A stretch of DNA of 15,845 nucleotides, from the NCBI GenBank assembly GCA_041645005.1, contig JBAZQW010000023.1, forward strand, positions 1-15,845. The letters are read 5' to 3'. Below are positions 13,041-15,845 of this stretch, piece by piece (the stretch's first letter is position 1; each line of letters opens with the position of its first letter). The DNA comes from Pelotomaculum_B sp041645005 (GTDB lineage Bacteria > Bacillota > Desulfotomaculia > Desulfotomaculales > Pelotomaculaceae). The notes below the pieces were generated by a model. The model searched no databases. It worked only from the letters and a program-made list of their open reading frames with translations, and was not told the DNA's origin. The translations under genes and the position numbers were made by a program.

Positions 13041-13457
13041 ATGGGACGCAAACCCAGATTGGAAGAAGAGGGCGGGATTTTCCACGTGATACAGCGTGGG
13101 AACAATCGTGAATATATCTTCAGTGACATAGAGTTTATGTCAGAAGAGGAAAACGGAGATTACGAAAATATTGATGTTATCGGTGATATTTTGGAAAGCC
13201 GGTCTGCTGTAAAAAGAGAGGAAAAAAAGAGTGGCCTGAAAAACCTGGACGATATTTTGCTGGCGACCGGAGTAAACGAGCAGGAATTCAGTCTAATCAA
13301 AAACGGGTCAAGGAAAAGAAACTTGACCGTGTACAAACTAGCCTACGCTGAAGAAGCAATAAAGTTAAATTACACGATGAAAGCAATAGGTGATAACATA
13401 AAAGTATCAGATGTGGCGATACTTGATATGCTGGAAAGGCATAACTTAGTAACTTAG
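13041..13457 (+). pseudogene. Internally deleted REP-associated (RAYT/Y1-like) transposase
   Basis: The 138-residue frame begins MGRKPRLEEEGGIFHVIQRG followed by NNREYIF. This is the unmistakable N-terminus of REP-associated tyrosine transposases (IS200-like). From about residue 32 it jumps to what looks like the C-terminal region of the same family: LDDILLATGV, LIKNGSRKRNLTVYKLAY, then VSDVAILDMLERHN, a helix-turn-helix-like end. The central part with the HUH motif and catalytic tyrosine is missing, so it cannot act as a transposase. The frame is intact across the junction, and the strong ribosome binding site lies in a hairpin. The last codons lie in the right terminal inverted repeat. It might still make a small DNA-binding protein, but this is unproven. 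Confidence 0.82.
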
Positions 13458-13468
13458 GTACCCGGTAC
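13442..13468 (-). repeat. Right terminal inverted repeat
   Basis: This is the inverted partner of 12964-12990 with one mismatch. It contains the stop codon of the deleted transposase frame and ends about nine bases before the rpsU terminator tract. Confidence 0.85.
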
Positions 13469-13476
13469 CCTTTCCC

Positions 13477-13510
13477 AAATAAAAATGCTTGGCTATTTTG
13501 CCAAGCATTT
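13477..13510 (-). terminator. Intrinsic terminator of rpsU
   Basis: On the minus strand AAATGCTTGGC (13510-13500) pairs perfectly with GCCAAGCATTT (13493-13483) around a six-base loop, followed by a T-rich tract (TTTTTATTT). It lies 23 bases after the rpsU stop. A shorter T-rich stretch on the other side could also let it act on plus-strand transcription. Confidence 0.9.
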
Positions 13511-13533
13511 GTTTTAGGCAGGTTTAGGTTTTA

Positions 13534-13710
13534 TTAATGGAATTTCCTTTTTCTGGCCGCTTCTGATTTTTTCTTCCTGCGAACGCTGGGTTTTTCGTAG
13601 TGCTCATGTTTTCTGGCCTCAGCCATCACACCAGCTTTTTGACAGGTACGCTTAAACCGCCGGAGGGCACTGTCAAGTGTTTCATTTTTGCCAACTTTTA
13701 CTTCCGCCAC
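13534..13710 (-). CDS. rpsU: 30S ribosomal protein S21
   Basis: This is a small-subunit ribosomal protein. The GTG at 13710 opens a 58-residue frame beginning MAEVKVGKNETLDSALRRFK. It continues RTCQKAGVMAEARKHEHYEK and ends in a strongly basic RRKKKSEAARKRKFH tail, a textbook S21 sequence of normal length. A GGAGGGAGGGG site lies just upstream of the start. The gene has its own consensus promoter (13792-13821) and terminator (13477-13510). It sits between the HIT gene and, after the plus-strand insertion, yqfC, in line with the Bacillus order mtaB-rpsU-yqfC. Confidence 0.97.
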   Translation of the reverse strand: MAEVKVGKNETLDSALRRFKRTCQKAGVMAEARKHEHYEKPSVRRKKKSEAARKRKFH

Positions 13711-13791
13711 TATACTTCCCCTCCCTCCGCATAACCATAAAACAATACTTTATCTATCGAAAGACAAAAGGATGTGAAAAAATACTTTATA

Positions 13792-13821
13792 ATTATACAA
13801 CAGCACAAAGCACTGAGTCAA
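13792..13821 (-). promoter_or_regulatory. Sigma-A promoter of rpsU
   Basis: On the minus strand TTGACT (13821-13816) and a perfect TATAAT (13797-13792) are separated by 18 bases. The predicted start leaves a leader of about 75 bases before the rpsU GTG. The promoter lies in the gap between the HIT gene and rpsU. Confidence 0.85.
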
Positions 13822-13893
13822 CTGCACTCTTTACGAGCGTTTTTGCCGGCAACTTATGTGAATCCAGATATTTCCCTTTTTGAATGTTATGCC

Positions 13894-14238
13894 TTAACCC
13901 GGGGGCCAATTCATTGCCCTGCCGGCCAGGAGGTGATAATGGATATGAAAAACAAGCTGCCCTGAATCACGACCGCAGTTACACACCAACCGGAAGCCAG
14001 TTTTGGCAAGTCCCATTTCTCTGGCCATGCGCGCCGCGGTCAGCTGAATTTTGCCCGCCAGATCGGCATCATCATCTTGCAGTTCCAGCAGTGAAGAAAT
14101 ATGTTTTTTAGGAATCAGCAGCAGGTGGACAGGCGCTTGCGGATTGACATCCCTAAAAACCAGAATATTTTCATCTTCGCTGACAATTTGGGCCGGTATT
14201 TCCTTTTTAACAATTTTACAGAATAAGCAATCTTGCAA
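13894..14238 (-). CDS. HIT-family (HinT-like) nucleotide hydrolase
   Basis: HIT proteins hydrolyse nucleoside phosphoramidates and related nucleotides. The 114-residue product has the N-terminal CLFCKIVKKEIPAQIV zinc/start motif, the central NPQAPVHLLLIPKKHI block, and the catalytic histidine triad HIHYHLL near residues 97-103. The final residues MNWPPG are typical of HinT ends. The start is TTG at 14238, backed by a near-perfect AGGAGGTGG site four bases away. It lies 76 bases after mtaB and upstream of rpsU in the same direction. Normal length; the physiological substrate is unknown. Confidence 0.94.
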   Translation of the reverse strand: MQDCLFCKIVKKEIPAQIVSEDENILVFRDVNPQAPVHLLLIPKKHISSLLELQDDDADLAGKIQLTAARMAREMGLAKTGFRLVCNCGRDSGQLVFHIHYHLLAGRAMNWPPG

Positions 14239-14314
14239 TTTTCCACCTCCTCCCTACACTAATAACAAATTCCCCATGCTATTTATTCAACATCTCAGCA
14301 GTAAATCCTGCAAC

Positions 14315-15631
14315 TCATTGTGCAATAATTCTGCCTTCCAGGAGGCCTCCCTTTAGTTTCTCAACCTTTACCTGAACAACCTGTCCCTTTAAATCATCTT
14401 CCCCGGGGAACACGACCCTGGTGTAGTCACCGGTCAGTCCCTCATACAGATTGCTTCCGTCTTTATAAGTTTGTTCAGCCAGAACGTCCAGCACCTTGCC
14501 CAGGTGCCGCGAGGCGAGCTGTGCTGCCAGCTTCCTGCCAAGCTGGATAAGTTTGCGGCTGCGCTCATCCATTGTTTTGGGGTCAACGCGCCCCTCAAAA
14601 GCAGCGGCAGGCGTCCCCTGGCGGGGCGAGAACTTAAATACGTGCAGCCCACTGAAAGAGCCTTTTTTGATCATCCTGCACGTGTTTAGAAAATTTTCGC
14701 TGGTTTCGCCGGGAAAGCCCACCATCACATCCGTGGTCAAGCCTAGGCCAGGCATGTTTTCCCTCAAAACATCCACCAGCCGTAGATATTCAAAGGTGTT
14801 GTAACGCCGCCCCATCTTACTGAGGATCTGGTCGTCCCCACTTTGCAGCGGGATGTGCAGATGCCAGCAGAATATTGGTGATTCTGACAAAGCTTCCACT
14901 AATTCTGGGGTAATATCATGCGGCTCGATAGAGCCCAGGCGCAGCCTGCGCAGTCCGGGAATACCGGACAGGTCGCGCATAAGGCCGGCCAGGGTGAAAT
15001 TTCTATCCAGATCTTTCCCATATGCCCCGGTTTGGATACCGGTAATGACGATTTCCTTAAACCCCTCCTCCACCATTTTCCCGGCCGCTTCAATAATCCT
15101 GCCCGGTTGCCTGCTGCGCAACGGGCCTCTAGCGTAAGGCACGATACAATATGTACAAAAGTTGCTGCATCCATCCTGAACTTTTAGATATGCGCGTACC
15201 CTTCCCTGCAAGGGCATGGCGGCTATTTCCTCAAATTCGTCGCCTGCCGCGTATTCACTTACCGCATTTACCGGGCACCGCCCTTTGGCTGTGGTTTCCA
15301 CGAGATCGACCAGCCTGGCCCTGTCCCTGGTGCCTATAACCAGATCGACTCCGGGTATTTCTGTTAGCTCCCCGGGAGAGGTCTGGGCGTAACAACCTGT
15401 CACCGCGACAACAGCCGCAGGATTGGCTCTTACCGCGCGGCGGATGAGCTGCCTGGATTTGCGGTCTCCCAGATGGGTGACGGTGCAGGTATTAATGATA
15501 TAAACATCAGCGATATCTTCAAAATCAACCACTTCATAGCCCCGCTCACTGAAAAGACCTGCCAGCAGGGCAGATTCGTACTGGTTAACCTTGCACCCCA
15601 GGGTATAAACCGCCATCCTCTTTTCAGCCAT
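14315..15631 (-). CDS. mtaB: tRNA (N6-threonylcarbamoyladenosine-C2) methylthiotransferase MtaB
   Basis: MtaB is a radical SAM methylthiotransferase that converts t6A37 to ms2t6A37 in ANN-decoding tRNAs. The 438-residue protein starts MAEKRMAVYTLGCKVNQYES. The N-terminal cluster cysteines are in TLGCKVNQ, NTCTVTH and VTGCYAQ, and the radical SAM motif is CSNFCTYC (C155, C159, C162). The segments GSIEPHDITPEL and IPLQSGDDQILSKMGRRY are characteristic, and a TRAM domain closes the protein. The ATG at 15631 has GGAGGGGA upstream and overlaps the end of rsmE by eight bases. The rsmE-mtaB pairing is the standard Firmicute arrangement. Confidence 0.96.
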   Translation of the reverse strand: MAEKRMAVYTLGCKVNQYESALLAGLFSERGYEVVDFEDIADVYIINTCTVTHLGDRKSRQLIRRAVRANPAAVVAVTGCYAQTSPGELTEIPGVDLVIGTRDRARLVDLVETTAKGRCPVNAVSEYAAGDEFEEIAAMPLQGRVRAYLKVQDGCSNFCTYCIVPYARGPLRSRQPGRIIEAAGKMVEEGFKEIVITGIQTGAYGKDLDRNFTLAGLMRDLSGIPGLRRLRLGSIEPHDITPELVEALSESPIFCWHLHIPLQSGDDQILSKMGRRYNTFEYLRLVDVLRENMPGLGLTTDVMVGFPGETSENFLNTCRMIKKGSFSGLHVFKFSPRQGTPAAAFEGRVDPKTMDERSRKLIQLGRKLAAQLASRHLGKVLDVLAEQTYKDGSNLYEGLTGDYTRVVFPGEDDLKGQVVQVKVEKLKGGLLEGRIIAQ

Positions 15632-15845
15632 GCAATTCCCCTCCGAGATCCCCCCACTGATAGAGGATCATTGTTAAAACCGCCATGCCGGCCGTCTCTG
15701 TTCGCAGAATCCGCGGGCCCAGGGTAACCGGGCGGACGCCACGCTCCATGGCCCGCGCAATTTCTTCCCTGGTAAAACCCCCTTCAGGGCCGATAAAAAC
15801 ATATATCTCTTCGCTGGAGCTTTTTTCTTGCAGGATATCTTTTAA
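15624..15845 (-). CDS. rsmE: 16S rRNA (uracil-1498-N3)-methyltransferase RsmE (partial, C-terminal part)
   Basis: This is a SPOUT-class methyltransferase acting on 16S rRNA. The last 73 residues are in the window. They include YVFIGPEGGFTREEI and TLGPRILRTETAGMAVL, the knot-forming SAM-binding motifs of the family, and end WGDLGGELHG. The stop TGA lies inside the first codons of mtaB, an eight-base overlap that implies translational coupling. The N-terminus lies beyond the right edge. Confidence 0.95.
   Translation of the reverse strand, partial: LKDILQEKSSSEEIYVFIGPEGGFTREEIARAMERGVRPVTLGPRILRTETAGMAVLTMILYQWGDLGGELHG

Larger units (their letters stand above)
12964..13468. mobile_element. 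Non-autonomous element with 27-bp terminal inverted repeats
   Basis: The left end (12964-12990) and right end (13442-13468) are inverted copies that match at 26 of 27 positions; each contains GTACCGGGTACCTAAGTTA. The interior carries a hairpin/terminator and an internally deleted RAYT-like transposase frame, whose stop codon lies inside the right repeat. No target-site duplication is evident. The element lies between the radical SAM gene and the rpsU terminator. Confidence 0.8.

Noticed and set aside
13041..13457. Stand-alone regulator or toxin-antitoxin component
   Set aside because: Its two halves match the ends of a RAYT transposase and it is bounded by inverted repeats, so a deleted transposase is the simpler reading.
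13774..13965. Small plus-strand frames between rpsU and the HIT gene
   Set aside because: They overlap the rpsU promoter and the 3' end of the HIT gene and have no ribosome binding site or family features.

Overview
The window looks like the chromosome of a spore-forming, anaerobic-type Firmicute, most plausibly a Peptococcaceae member (Desulfotomaculum/Pelotomaculum-like; the taxon is inference). Reasons: the gene order matches the Bacillus yqe-yqf block (rsmE, mtaB, rpsU, yqfC, yqfD, phoH, pgpH-like, ybeY, dgkA, cdd, era, recO, glyQ). There is a T-box leader before glyQ, sporulation genes yqfC/yqfD are present, Shine-Dalgarno sites are strong, TTG/GTG starts are frequent, and base composition is roughly even.

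Layout, read along the minus strand (right to left). rsmE (C-terminal part only), mtaB, a HIT-family gene and rpsU lie at 13534-15845. rpsU has its own consensus promoter and a clear terminator, and it is a 58-residue gene that is easy to miss. The sporulation/housekeeping operon yqfC-yqfD-phoH-pgpH-like-ybeY-dgkA/PAP2-cdd-era occupies 2972-10443 with short gaps or overlaps. recO and a DUF4342 gene follow (1042-2264). At the left edge, glyQ (truncated by the window) is preceded by a promoter and a glycine T-box leader (about 614-1011).

Two plus-strand insertions interrupt this conserved block. One is a lone ubiX (2412-2969), convergent with era. The other (10632-12941) is the most unusual part of the window. 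It is a 358-residue protein with an LSm-like N-terminal domain followed by 25 cysteines in several families of internal repeats, and three bases downstream lies a radical SAM/SPASM enzyme of the peptide-maturase type. The arrangement suggests that the enzyme modifies the cysteine-rich repeat protein, as in thioether-forming RiPP pathways. The substrate would be very large and multi-repeat, and the neighbouring yqfCD genes make a spore-related role possible.

Directly downstream is a roughly 500-bp element with 27-bp terminal inverted repeats (12964-13468). It carries an internally deleted REP-associated (Y1/IS200-like) transposase, and its start codon sits right behind a terminator-like hairpin that also contains the ribosome binding site. 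Related repetitive debris appears elsewhere: a 30-bp tandem repeat at 4463-4524, and degenerate GTGAGTC/GGGACGT/GACGTCA-type short repeats at 4347-4376 and at two places inside the glyQ T-box leader.
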